Source: Acetobacter farinalis
Lineage (GTDB): Bacteria; Pseudomonadota; Alphaproteobacteria; Acetobacterales; Acetobacteraceae
Assembly (NCBI RefSeq): GCF_011516935.1
Contig: NZ_WOTF01000004.1
Span: 62,001 to 126,000, forward strand
Direction of reading: 5' to 3'
Length of the DNA: 64,000 bases
Below are positions 20,319 to 28,844 of the stretch, one piece after another (within the stretch, counting starts at the first letter, position 1; each line of letters opens with the position of its first letter). The notes below the pieces were generated by a model that made no database searches, was not told where the DNA came from, and saw only the letters and a program-made list of their open reading frames with translations. Made by a program: the position numbers and the translations under genes.

Positions 20319-20855
20319 ATAGCCAGACCCCCTATTCCCGCGCCGCCCACCCGCGAGGGACCACGTGTTAACGAAGAGATCCGTGTACCGCAGGTTCGTC
20401 TGATTGACGAAGAAGGCGAGATGGCGGGTGTCATGTCCACCCGCGATGCGCTGGCTCGCGCTTATGGTGTCGGTCTGGATCTTCTTGAGATCAGCCCGAA
20501 CGCGGAACCGCCTGTTGCCAAGATTCTTGACTACGGCAAGTTCAAGTACGAGCAGCAGAAGAAGCGCAACGAAGCCCGCAAGAAGCAGAAAGTTATTGAA
20601 ATCAAGGAAGTCAAGGTTCGTCCGAATATCGACGAAAATGACTACCAGGTTAAAATGCGTTCTGTGAAAAGCTTCCTGGGCGATGGTGACAAGGTGAAAG
20701 TCACCCTGCGTTTCCGTGGTCGTGAAATGGCGCATCAGGAACTGGGCATCAAGGTTCTGGAGCGGATCCGGACCGAGATGGATGAACTGGCTAAAGTCGA
20801 GCAGATGCCGCGCCTTGAAAACCGGCAGATGATCATGGTGCTGGCACCGCGCTAA
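20319..20855 (+). CDS. infC: Translation initiation factor IF-3 (ATA start codon)
   Basis: IF-3 prevents premature 30S-50S joining and checks the start codon. The N-domain ([18 protein letters not shown]), linker helix ([20 protein letters not shown]) and C-domain are all present; 178 aa is a normal length. No ATG or GTG fits the N-terminus. The best start is the rare ATA at 20319, with AGGAG exactly 6 nt upstream (20308-20312). This mirrors the AUU start of E. coli infC, which allows IF-3 to repress its own translation by rejecting non-canonical start codons. The only standard alternative, a TTG at 20289, lies in the hairpin tail without a binding site. A strong terminator follows; rpmI and rplT are not downstream. 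Confidence 0.95.
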   Translation: MARPPIPAPPTREGPRVNEEIRVPQVRLIDEEGEMAGVMSTRDALARAYGVGLDLLEISPNAEPPVAKILDYGKFKYEQQKKRNEARKKQKVIEIKEVKVRPNIDENDYQVKMRSVKSFLGDGDKVKVTLRFRGREMAHQELGIKVLERIRTEMDELAKVEQMPRLENRQMIMVLAPR

Positions 20856-20900
20856 CTCTGTTTCCGGCTGCCGGGCCTGTCTTGCAGCGTGACGGAATTT

Positions 20901-20948
20901 AAAAAGGCGTCTGTGCGGGGGGTAACCTCCGCACAGACGCCTTTTTTA
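20901..20948. terminator. Strong bidirectional intrinsic terminator
   Basis: An 18-bp stem (20901-20918 with 20930-20947) runs from an A5 tract into a T6 tract, so it works as an intrinsic terminator on both strands. It lies between infC (plus, stop at 20855) and the convergent SIMPL-domain gene (minus, end at 20968). Confidence 0.93.
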
Positions 20949-20967
20949 TTTGGCGCAGGGAAAGGCC

Positions 20968-21708
20968 TCAGGGGGCCAGCAGCACAGTGGCTGTTGCTCT
21001 TGCCTGCACGGTCTGTTCTTCCGCAGTGCTGGACGGTGGCGGGGGTGCGCTGTCTGCTCCGCCGCGGGCGGAGGCCATGGCAGCCATCATCAGCACAGGG
21101 CGTGGAAATGCGCCGTTTGAGACAGAAATATTGGTAAAGCGCACCACATGCAGGCCCAGAGGGGCTGCCAGGGTTTCAGCCTGTTTTTTCAGGTCCTCCA
21201 CGGCTTTTTTCCCGGCTTCGAGCATCAGAGCTTTCTGGTTCTCGGGAGAGAGAGACCATGAAAGGTCTTCCAGCATCAGGCCTTCTCCCTGAAGCTGGCC
21301 GGTCAGCGGCAGCAGGGCTGTGCCGTCTGTGGCGGTAAAGGTCAGTTCCTGTCCCGCTGTCCATGAGGACGGAGCTTTATCCTGCAGGGTTTCAGACACT
21401 GAATATTGCAGCACGGCGGCTTTGATGTCGTTGGTTTTGCCGGCCTGTTCCAGGGCCTGATGGACCTGCGCATTCACGGCTTGCTGAGCCGCAGCGGCTG
21501 TCTTGGCCCGGCTTTCCGCCCGGAAACGGGCAACAAGCTGGTTGGGCGCTGCCTTGACAGAGCCTGAGCCAGAGATTTCCAGCCGGGTGTACGTATCTTC
21601 CGGCTTGGTCTGGCTGCTTTGCGCAAAAACCGGGCTCAGGCTTGCCAGAGCGAGGGGGAGTGCAAGCACCAGTGTGCCGGTTGCGGTCATGCGGGAGGAA
21701 AGACGCAT
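20968..21708 (-). CDS. SIMPL-domain (DUF541) periplasmic protein
   Basis: A SIMPL/DUF541 protein of 246 aa with a signal peptide (GTLVLALPLALASLSPVFAQ). The domain opening LEISGSGSVKAAPNQLVARF and the C-terminal FTNISVSNG region are typical. Members are periplasmic or outer-membrane associated and their biochemical role is poorly known; oxidative-stress links are reported for E. coli YggE. ATG 21708 was chosen, with AAGGAAG 8 nt upstream. Its A is also the last base of the stop of the preceding small secreted protein gene (TAATG), so translation is coupled. Confidence 0.87.
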   Translation of the reverse strand: MRLSSRMTATGTLVLALPLALASLSPVFAQSSQTKPEDTYTRLEISGSGSVKAAPNQLVARFRAESRAKTAAAAQQAVNAQVHQALEQAGKTNDIKAAVLQYSVSETLQDKAPSSWTAGQELTFTATDGTALLPLTGQLQGEGLMLEDLSWSLSPENQKALMLEAGKKAVEDLKKQAETLAAPLGLHVVRFTNISVSNGAFPRPVLMMAAMASARGGADSAPPPPSSTAEEQTVQARATATVLLAP

Positions 21709-22058
21709 TAAGGGGACTTCCTTTTCAGGGTGGAAAGAGCATGCCGGAGGCGGATAAGTCCGGCGCGGACCAACCCCTCGCGGCACAGATCCATGCCTTC
21801 ATCCCGGAGTTGGCTGACCGTGCGGGGCAGGGCCTCTTTCTTGTAATTCTCAATGGCATGGGACAGGCGGAGGCAGAAAGCCATGCTGTCTGATGTGATA
21901 ATAACAGGTTTTGGGGGTGGCAGAGCACCAATTATGCGGCGCCCCTCAACAGGGGGCGGGGGCGGAAGAACCGCTTGTGCTGAAAGTCTGGTCGTTACGG
22001 CTGCTGTCGCAATGCTCCCTAATGTCAGCATAAGGGCGAGAGGCAGAGATCGTCTCAT
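21708..22058 (-). CDS. Small secreted hypothetical protein
   Basis: A 116-aa protein I do not recognise. It has a signal peptide (SLPLALMLTLGSIATAAVTT), a short polyproline stretch and an alpha-helical C-terminal part with two Cys residues (MAFCLRLSHAIENYK and MDLCREGLVRAG) that could form a disulfide. The stop codon overlaps the start of the SIMPL-domain gene by one base, so the two proteins are probably made together and may act in the same compartment. It is the first gene after the two-component system on this strand, with about 100 nt between. Confidence 0.72.
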   Translation of the reverse strand: MRRSLPLALMLTLGSIATAAVTTRLSAQAVLPPPPPVEGRRIIGALPPPKPVIITSDSMAFCLRLSHAIENYKKEALPRTVSQLRDEGMDLCREGLVRAGLIRLRHALSTLKRKSP

Positions 22059-22155
22059 ATTTAATGCATTGGAGGGAGTGCGGTGGCTTTTTCAAGGCAG
22101 CTCCCTTTTGGTAATGCTTTATTAATGTTTTGCGTTCTGAAATTAATGCGAGAGT

Positions 22156-23613
22156 TTACGCAATAACCTCTGTGGGGAAGTTTTCTTCATCCGGCAGAGG
22201 TACTTCAAGGCATGTGATCAGGCCGGGAGTATTGGGGGCAAGCTGAAGCTGGCCCTCATGCAACTGGACAATAGCCTGCACCAGCGCGAGTCCAAGCCCG
22301 GAACCGGGTGTGCTGCGGGCCTGTTCCGCCCGGAAAAAACGTTCCGTGGCGCGGGCCATATCGGCGTCATTCATCCCGATGCCTTCATCCGCCACACTCA
22401 GGCGCAGCAGCCTGCTCCGGCCGTCCAGAGGTGGCTCAAGTGTCACGATTTCTGCCGAGAGTGTGACCGTGCCCCTGGGTGGAGAAAACTTGATGGCGTT
22501 ATCCAGCAGATTGGCTACAGCCTGCTGAAACATGGCCCTGTCTCCAAAAAAGGGCAGAGAGGCGGGCAGGGACTGGGTAAATGTCAGCCCGTGCTCTTCC
22601 GCCACGGCCTCGTACAGTTCGCACACATCCTGAAGTGCCGGGATCAGATCAAACAGCACAAAGGCGGAGCGCCGTGCGCCGGACTCAATCTGGGCAATGC
22701 GCAGAAGGGCTTCGCAAATAGCGGTCACATTATCCAGATTGCCCACGGCCTGCTCGATTGCGGCCCGCAGGGCGGCTTCTCCCTTGGCGTGGAGGGCGGC
22801 GTATTCCAGTTGCGCACGGGCACGCGTGACAGGAGTACGCATGTCATGCGCGATGGCGTTGGAGACCTGCCGGACACCGTCCATCAGGCGGCTGATGCGG
22901 TCCAGCATCTCGTTGATGGCCTTGGAGACGGCATCAAGCTCATCATCCGTGCCGTGCACGGGCATGCGCTGGGACATATCCCCGTGTGTAATGGCCAGCG
23001 TGGTCCTGCTGATGGTGTGGATCACATGCTGGAACAGGCGGCGGACAAGCCAGCCACCGCCTATGGCCAGCAAGGCGATCATGATCCAGGCCCACAGCAG
23101 GGTGTCTGTCAGCATTTTGCGCAGGAGCGTGCGCCCGCTGATATCCCGGCCTATCAGCAGCCGGTATCCGTCAGGCAGGCCGTAAGCCCGCACTTTGGCC
23201 AGATCCTGCGTATAGGCGCGCTGAACGGGGAGATTGAACCAGTGGTGGTTGCGGGTAATCTGGCGAGGCCATTCTGCCAGATTTCCGGCAATCCATTTGC
23301 CGTCCTTGTTGACCAGCAGATACAGGGTGTTGTCATCCACATCCTGTTCCAGCCGGTCATCAATCATCATGGTCAGGCCGGGGGGGCCGCTTTCTTCCCA
23401 GACATTGAACAGGGCGCGGGAATCCGCCGAGATTGCCAGCTCAACCCGGTGTTCAAGCAAACCGGCTGTTCCCCACCAGATGAAGGAGAAGAACAGGACC
23501 GTGGAGCAGATGAAGAGACTCCCGTAAACCAGCGCAAAGCGCAGGCTGACAGAGCGCAGGTTAAAGAAACCGGGCGAGGGGCTTACGGGAGCAGAGGCAT
23601 CCGGCAAGCTCAT
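22156..23613 (-). CDS. Sensor histidine kinase
   Basis: A 485-aa membrane sensor kinase. Two membrane helices (about 26-48 and 172-190) bracket a periplasmic sensor of about 120 residues. HAMP follows, then the HisKA dimer domain with His256 (SNAIAHDMRTPVTR) and the HATPase_c domain with N box (ANLLDNAIKFS), G1 (DEGIGM) and G2 (GSGLGLAL). It is co-transcribed with the upstream OmpR-type regulator gene, overlapping it by 4 nt (ATGA). The signal sensed is unknown. Confidence 0.93.
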   Translation of the reverse strand: MSLPDASAPVSPSPGFFNLRSVSLRFALVYGSLFICSTVLFFSFIWWGTAGLLEHRVELAISADSRALFNVWEESGPPGLTMMIDDRLEQDVDDNTLYLLVNKDGKWIAGNLAEWPRQITRNHHWFNLPVQRAYTQDLAKVRAYGLPDGYRLLIGRDISGRTLLRKMLTDTLLWAWIMIALLAIGGGWLVRRLFQHVIHTISRTTLAITHGDMSQRMPVHGTDDELDAVSKAINEMLDRISRLMDGVRQVSNAIAHDMRTPVTRARAQLEYAALHAKGEAALRAAIEQAVGNLDNVTAICEALLRIAQIESGARRSAFVLFDLIPALQDVCELYEAVAEEHGLTFTQSLPASLPFFGDRAMFQQAVANLLDNAIKFSPPRGTVTLSAEIVTLEPPLDGRSRLLRLSVADEGIGMNDADMARATERFFRAEQARSTPGSGLGLALVQAIVQLHEGQLQLAPNTPGLITCLEVPLPDEENFPTEVIA

Positions 23614-24287
23614 TCCTGCAGCATGTACCCCGCGTTGCGTATGGTGTGCACCAGCGGCCGCCCGAAGGGTTTGTCAATTTTCTGCCGCAGGCGGGAGACG
23701 TGTACGTCAATCACATTGGTCTGCGGGTCAAAATGATAATCCCACACGCCTTCCAGCAGCATGGTGCGGGTTACAACCTGCCCGGCATGGCGCATCAGGA
23801 ATTCCAGCAGCCTGAATTCACGCGGCTGGAGGTCAATTTTCTGTCCAGCGCGTTTGACGCCACGGGCCAGCAGATCAATCTCAAGATCACCAACCATCAG
23901 GCGTGTCTGCGGCTGGGCTTCATTCCGGTTGCGGCGGACAAGAGCTTCGATCCGGGCCTGAAGCTCACTGAAGGAGAAGGGCTTTGTGACATAGTCATCC
24001 CCTCCGGCCTTCAGTCCGGCAACTTTTTCATCAACATCCGCCAAAGCCGACAGGAGAAGGACCGGGGTGACGTTGCCCTGCCCGCGCAGGGTTTCAAGGA
24101 TATGAATCCCATCCACTCCGCCGGGGAGCATTCTATCAAGAATGACAACATCAAACTTCTCGTTGGTGGCGAGTGCCAGACCTTCCTTGCCGTTTTCGGC
24201 CTGCTCGACAAGGTGTCCAGCTTCAGAGAGGCCTTTGGCAATGAAAGTTCTGACTGTTTGATCGTCTTCAACAAGAAGAATGCGCAT
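23610..24287 (-). CDS. OmpR/PhoB-family response regulator
   Basis: A 225-aa regulator with an N-terminal receiver domain (acidic pair Asp8-Asp9, phospho-acceptor Asp51 in VVILDRMLPGG, Lys in TKPF) and a C-terminal winged helix (LQPREFRLLEFLMRH, DVHVSRLRQKID, then IRNAGYML). It is partnered with the histidine kinase that starts inside its stop codon. Targets are unknown; the secreted small protein and SIMPL gene lie downstream on the same strand and could be co-regulated. Confidence 0.94.
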   Translation of the reverse strand: MRILLVEDDQTVRTFIAKGLSEAGHLVEQAENGKEGLALATNEKFDVVILDRMLPGGVDGIHILETLRGQGNVTPVLLLSALADVDEKVAGLKAGGDDYVTKPFSFSELQARIEALVRRNRNEAQPQTRLMVGDLEIDLLARGVKRAGQKIDLQPREFRLLEFLMRHAGQVVTRTMLLEGVWDYHFDPQTNVIDVHVSRLRQKIDKPFGRPLVHTIRNAGYMLQE

Positions 24288-24359
24288 TTCTGAACTCAGA
24301 CTCCGGAAGTAATTACCAAAATCTTACGGTGTTCCTACCTGTTTGTCACGGCCCGAGTT

Positions 24360-25556
24360 TTACAATCGTTCCTCATCGGAGAGGGGCGGGGTGAGGCCAT
24401 CAAAAATAGACAACAGGGCGGCTGTCAGCGGAGAGGCAAAAATCAGACCGGGGAAACCGAGAATGGTGCCAAACAGCGTCTGGGACAACACGGTAATGGC
24501 AGGTGGCATCTGCACGGCATGACGCTGGATGACCGGGGCGAGAACATTACCTTCGAAAAACTGGATCACGCTGTAAAGCACAGCCACCATAATCGTTTCC
24601 CGCGTGCCCAGAGAAAGGGCGATCAGCAGGGCAGGCACGGCCCCCATAATAGCCCCGATATACGGGATGAAGTTGCACAATCCCGCCAGAACCCCCAGCG
24701 CCAGCGCCAGTGGCACACCAATGAACCACAGCCCGACACCCGAGAGGACACCCACCACCAGCATGTCCAGAGATTGTCCGGCCACCCATGCCCACAGAGT
24801 CTGGCTTGCACGGAGCATCAGCATCCGTGCTCTGGGCCGCTGGCCCACAGGCACAAGACGCAGCGCGCCATTTGCGTACAGGGTGGGGGACATGGCGAAA
24901 TACAGCCCGGCAATCAGGATGACGATAATTGTCCCTGCCACCCCGAAGGCGGAGCCGAGGATGCCCGTCATGGAACCAGCAATCCGCGAGCCCAGAGAGG
25001 CCAGACTGCTGCTGCTCCCGCCGTGCTTTCCGCCGAGAGAGGAGGGCAGATAATTCAGGATCATCTGGCCGGTGGGGCTGTTCTGCAGTGTGGCGCGCAG
25101 GGAGGTTTCCTGTTGGCGCAGGGCATCCTGCAGGCGTGAGGCTTCACTCACAATGGCCGGGCCACTGCCCCAGACCAGCAGAACCACCGCCGCCAGCAGC
25201 GCCGTGACAACCACAGTCAGGGACCAGCCATAAGGCAGCCGCAGATGCTTGACGAGAATATTGGACAAACCATGCAGCACCACGGCAAACAGGGCTGCGG
25301 CGAATACAACGGTCAGCACATCTCCCAGCAGCCACACCAGCAGCCCTATAACGGCCAGCCCGAGGGTCAGGCGCAGGATATGGGTAATGCTGCCCAGCCA
25401 TCCCGCGCTTTCATTGCCGGTGCTTTCATCCTTGGTGGGGGTCATGGTGGGGGAGGCAGATGGGTGGGCGGCTGTCGGAACTGTGGCCGTGGCCTGATTT
25501 TCCCCGCTCTGGTCAAGGGTGTTTGGACCAGACGAGGCGGAGGAGGCAGAGGTCAT
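24360..25556 (-). CDS. AI-2E family (UPF0118) transporter
   Basis: A membrane protein of about 398 aa of the AI-2E/PerM family. Hydrophobic segments include GLAVIGLLVWLLGDVLTVVF and AAALFAVVLHGL. There is a central soluble loop, and a conserved C-terminal half with FIPYIGAIMGAVPALLIAL and ILGFPGLIFASPL. Despite the name, members include sodium/proton antiporters and permeases of unknown substrate. ATG 25556 follows a weak AAAGATC-type site; the first 45 residues are low-complexity Ser/Ala/Thr. The open frame extends upstream, but that part is unlike the family. Confidence 0.88.
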   Translation of the reverse strand: MTSASSASSGPNTLDQSGENQATATVPTAAHPSASPTMTPTKDESTGNESAGWLGSITHILRLTLGLAVIGLLVWLLGDVLTVVFAAALFAVVLHGLSNILVKHLRLPYGWSLTVVVTALLAAVVLLVWGSGPAIVSEASRLQDALRQQETSLRATLQNSPTGQMILNYLPSSLGGKHGGSSSSLASLGSRIAGSMTGILGSAFGVAGTIIVILIAGLYFAMSPTLYANGALRLVPVGQRPRARMLMLRASQTLWAWVAGQSLDMLVVGVLSGVGLWFIGVPLALALGVLAGLCNFIPYIGAIMGAVPALLIALSLGTRETIMVAVLYSVIQFFEGNVLAPVIQRHAVQMPPAITVLSQTLFGTILGFPGLIFASPLTAALLSIFDGLTPPLSDEERL

Positions 25557-25867
25557 AAAAAGAGATCTTTCATAAGGCTGCCTGTGTAACGGCTGGCCAA
25601 CAGTTTGGTGACAGCAGTTGGTGCATATTTTTATACACTCTGTAATAAAATATTTTATGTCAGCGTGTCTGGCCGCAAGGAAAGTTTGGGGGGCAGGGGT
25701 GCTGATTGTCCGCCGGGGAAGGCTGAGTGGCCGCGTACGGTCATAAAAACCATGTTCGCATTTGCTGTGCGGAGCCTTGCCGCCGGAACAGATGCGTGAG
25801 CGGGCGGAGTGCAGCACCCGCCCTTGTTGCGAGTCGAAAATGAGAGGGCCGGCCGCTGCGGTCGGGG
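25557..25867. other. Intergenic region between ABC-F and AI-2E genes
   Basis: A 311-nt stretch without a credible gene. It includes an AT-rich part (about 25625-25665), unusual in this GC-rich window and a likely promoter region for the minus-strand AI-2E gene. A 6-bp GC hairpin (25802-25807 with 25818-25823) lies just after the ABC-F stop on the minus strand and could be a weak terminator, although no U-tract follows. Confidence 0.5.
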
Positions 25868-27757
25868 TCAGTCCTCCACCGCCGCATTTTCCAGTTCCGC
25901 TTCGGCTTCCAGCCAGCGTTCTTCCAGTTCGGCCTGCTCCTTGCCAATGGCGGCCAGACGCGTGTTCAGGCGTGTGACGTCATTGGCTTTTCCCTCGCTG
26001 TACAGGGCGGGGTCAGCCAGCGTAGCTTCTATTTTCGCGCGCTCTGTGGCCAGTTTGCCCAAGGCTGCTTCGGTATCCTTGATAATCTTGCGCAGCGGGG
26101 CCTGCGCCTTGCGCGCTTCGGCGCGTTCCCGCCGGTCATCCTTGCGGCTGGCCTGCGCCTGCGTGTCCTGCTTCGTGCGGTTTGTGGCGCGGTTCTGCTC
26201 GATCAGCCAGCGGCGATAGTCCGCCATATCTCCCTCAAAAGGCGTGACCTTGCCATCGGCCACCAGCCAGAGCCGGTCCGCCACCATTTCCACCAGATGC
26301 GGGTCATGGCTGATGAGCAGCACGGCGCCTTCAAACTCTGAAAGTGCACGCACCAGCGCATCACGCGCATCCAGATCGAGATGGTTGGTTGGTTCATCCA
26401 GAATCAGCAGTTGCGGTGCATCCCGTGTGGCAAGAGCCAGCAGCAGGCGGGCTTTCTCGCCGCCTGAAAGGTCTTTGACCGGGGTTTCGGCCCGGTCCGC
26501 ATCCAGCCCGAACCGTGCGAGTTGTGCCCGCACAACCGGGGGCAGCGCCTTGGGGAGCGCGCGTTCCATATGGTCGATCGGGGTCTGGTGCAGCACCAGC
26601 TCTTCCGCCTGATGCTGGGCAAAATAGCCGATTTTCAGCCGGGAATTCCGGTCAACCGTGCCGGACAGGGGCTCCAGCCGCCCGGCAATCAGCTTGGCGA
26701 GCGTGGATTTGCCGTTGCCGTTCGCCCCCAGCAGGGCAATCCGGTCTTCCATATCCAGCCGGAAGGAGAGATTGCTCAGCACAGGTGCGCCACCGTAGCC
26801 GAGGCTGACGCGGTTTGCCGTGAACATGGGCGGCGCCAGTTGCTCGGGCTCGGGAAAGGCGAAGCGGGTGGGGGCGTCTTCCACCACGCTTTCAATCACG
26901 GGCAGTTTTTCCAGTGCCTTCAGGCGCGCCTGTGCCTGCCGGGCTTTGGTCGCCTTTGCCCGGAAGCGGTCCACAAAGGATTGCATGTGGGCGCGCTGTG
27001 CCGCGATTCGTTCGGCGGCGCGCGCCTGCTGAAGGGCCTGCTCTGTGCGGATTCGGACAAAGTTTTCGTAGCCGCCGGGGGTCAGGCTGAGCTTGCCCTT
27101 GTCCAGATGCGCGATGGCATCCACGCACGAATCCAGCAGGCCGCGATCATGGCTGACAATCAACGCGGCACCGGCAAAGCGGGTCAGCCAGCCTTCCAGC
27201 CAGAGGGTGGCTTCCAGATCCAGATGGTTGGTGGGTTCGTCCAGCAGCAGCAGATCGGGCTCCAGAAAGAGCGCGGTGGCAAGAGAGACGCGCATGCGCC
27301 AGCCGCCCGAAAAATCTGAAACCGGGCGGCGCTGGGCTTCGGCGCTGAAGCCGAGCCCCGCCAGCACGGACCCGGCACGGGCCGGGGCGCTATCGGCCTG
27401 AATGGCGGTCAGGCGTTCATGAATTTCCCCGATGCGGACCGGGTCCGTTGAGGTTTCGGCTTCGTTCAGCAGGGCGGTGCGTTCGGCATCACCCGCCAGA
27501 ACAGTTTCGAGAAGAGAGGCGCCATCGGCCGGAGCTTCCTGCTTCACGCGGGCCATGCGCGCGCGGGAGGAGAGGCGGATTTCCCCTCCATCGGGCGCGC
27601 TGTCCCCCGCAATGGCACCCAGCAGGGTGGACTTTCCGGCCCCGTTCCGCCCCACGAGCCCCACCTTGCGGCCGGGTTCTATGGAGAGGTCTGCGTGGTC
27701 CAGAAGTGTGCGGCCAGCAATGCGGAGAGTAAGGTCGGAAATGACAAGAAGGCTCAA
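25868..27757 (-). CDS. ABC-F family ATPase (Uup/YheS-like)
   Basis: A 629-aa soluble protein with two ABC domains and no membrane segments, as in ABC-F ribosome-associated ATPases. The first domain has Walker A GRNGAGKST, signature SGGWRMR and Walker B LLLLDEPTN. The second has GANGNGKST, LSGGEKAR and LLILDEPTN. A charged helical linker of about 80 residues with Arg/Lys/Gln-rich helices joins them, and a C-terminal coiled coil (about 540-620) follows. ABC-F proteins relieve stalled ribosomes or confer antibiotic resistance; this length and tail fit YheS- or Uup-type housekeeping members. It is divergent from ndk. Confidence 0.92.
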   Translation of the reverse strand: MSLLVISDLTLRIAGRTLLDHADLSIEPGRKVGLVGRNGAGKSTLLGAIAGDSAPDGGEIRLSSRARMARVKQEAPADGASLLETVLAGDAERTALLNEAETSTDPVRIGEIHERLTAIQADSAPARAGSVLAGLGFSAEAQRRPVSDFSGGWRMRVSLATALFLEPDLLLLDEPTNHLDLEATLWLEGWLTRFAGAALIVSHDRGLLDSCVDAIAHLDKGKLSLTPGGYENFVRIRTEQALQQARAAERIAAQRAHMQSFVDRFRAKATKARQAQARLKALEKLPVIESVVEDAPTRFAFPEPEQLAPPMFTANRVSLGYGGAPVLSNLSFRLDMEDRIALLGANGNGKSTLAKLIAGRLEPLSGTVDRNSRLKIGYFAQHQAEELVLHQTPIDHMERALPKALPPVVRAQLARFGLDADRAETPVKDLSGGEKARLLLALATRDAPQLLILDEPTNHLDLDARDALVRALSEFEGAVLLISHDPHLVEMVADRLWLVADGKVTPFEGDMADYRRWLIEQNRATNRTKQDTQAQASRKDDRRERAEARKAQAPLRKIIKDTEAALGKLATERAKIEATLADPALYSEGKANDVTRLNTRLAAIGKEQAELEERWLEAEAELENAAVED

Positions 27758-27846
27758 CGGGGGTCTCGTTCTGTCTGGAAACTTGTTTTGATCAGGGGAA
27801 GTACCTACCAGCCTGCGTGAATATGCTCTAGAGGAGCATCCTGAAA

Positions 27847-27865
27847 GGCCGCGTTTTGTGCGGCC
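27847..27865 (+). other. Leader hairpin upstream of ndk
   Basis: A short perfect inverted repeat (27847-27852 with 27860-27865, 6 bp, 7-nt loop) lies about 25 nt before the ndk start, between divergent ndk and ABC-F genes. No U-tract follows. It may be an mRNA leader structure; significance is uncertain. Confidence 0.35.
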
Positions 27866-27890
27866 CGATTATGCAATGAGGAGACCGCAC

Positions 27891-28313
27891 ATGGCGACAG
27901 AACGTACTCTTTCCATCATCAAGCCCGATGCCACCCGTCGTAACCTGACCGGCAAGATCAACGCCGTGTTTGAAGACGCCGGCCTGAAAATTGTTGCCCA
28001 GAAGCGCGTGCAGCTCACCCCGGCTCAGGCCGGTGCGTTCTATGCCGTGCACAAGGAACGCCCGTTCTATAACGATCTGGTATCCTTCATGATCTCCGGT
28101 CCGGTTGTTCTTCAGGTTCTGGAAGGCGAAAACGCCGTTGCCAAGAACCGTGACGTGATGGGCGCAACGGACCCGAAAAAGGCCGAAGCCCACACCATTC
28201 GCGCCCAGTTTGCTGAAAGCATTGAAGCAAACTCCGTGCATGGTTCTGACAGCGCGGAAAACGCTGCCAACGAAATCCGCTTCTTCTTCGCGGAAACCGA
28301 AATCCTTCCCTGA
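27891..28313 (+). CDS. ndk: Nucleoside diphosphate kinase
   Basis: NDK transfers the gamma-phosphate between nucleoside di- and triphosphates through a phosphohistidine. The protein is 140 aa, the standard length. The catalytic His117 is in [12 protein letters not shown], and the N-terminal [11 protein letters not shown] is diagnostic. ATG 27891 is preceded by AGGAG at 7 nt; an in-frame ATG at 27858 lies in the leader. It is transcribed divergently from the ABC-F gene. Confidence 0.97.
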   Translation: MATERTLSIIKPDATRRNLTGKINAVFEDAGLKIVAQKRVQLTPAQAGAFYAVHKERPFYNDLVSFMISGPVVLQVLEGENAVAKNRDVMGATDPKKAEAHTIRAQFAESIEANSVHGSDSAENAANEIRFFFAETEILP

Positions 28314-28844
28314 GAAGGCGCTTCATGCACAGCCGGACTCCTTGCCTGATGGCATGAGTGTCTGGCGGACGGCATGAAACTCTGGCCCGGACCGGAACCC
28401 ATGGCACGTTTCAGTGTTTTGGGAGCTGGACGGGCCAGTTTTGTATGAGCAGGTTTCATTGTGAAGAAGAGTTCTACAAAAAGAACATAAAAGTTATAAG
28501 AAGGCCGAATATCCTGCCAGAAAAGGCAGGGCAGATATGGCAGGAGTGAAAAAATACTACAGAACAGAGGGTTGAGTGTTATTCTGCCTCTACATCCTGT
28601 TTTCAAGATATCCACTCTGTGCATGGGTGGTGGCGCGTCAGCACCAAGGTTCCAGGCGCGTGGTTCTTTATGATCCTCAATAGAGAGGCTGTCTGAATAG
28701 TTTGCAGCGGAAGGCGCACGAAGCGTTTTGCGGCTGAAAAGATGAACTGTTCAGGTTGCTTTCTGGAAATTCTGAAAAACCGGCCGAGGTCAGGCCTTTT
28801 CATGGCCGCCCGTGCAGGAAACGCCTGTTTAGGAAAGGACGCTC
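28314..28844. other. 531-nt intergenic region between ndk and hpnR
   Basis: No convincing gene was found on either strand. The middle (28460-28600) is AT-richer than the surroundings. It contains a GTTC-N8-GAAC palindrome (28471-28486) and is the probable site of the hpnR promoter. Short open frames here lack plausible start signals or protein-like composition. Confidence 0.5.

Noticed and set aside
28471-28486. LexA-box-like palindrome GTTC-N8-GAAC
   Set aside because: The alphaproteobacterial LexA site is a direct repeat (GTTC-N7-GTTC), and there is no SOS-type gene downstream.
28680-28760. Possible insertion-sequence end (GAGGCTGTCTGAATAG)
   Set aside because: No matching inverted end, target duplication or transposase fragment was found nearby. 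The resemblance is too weak.
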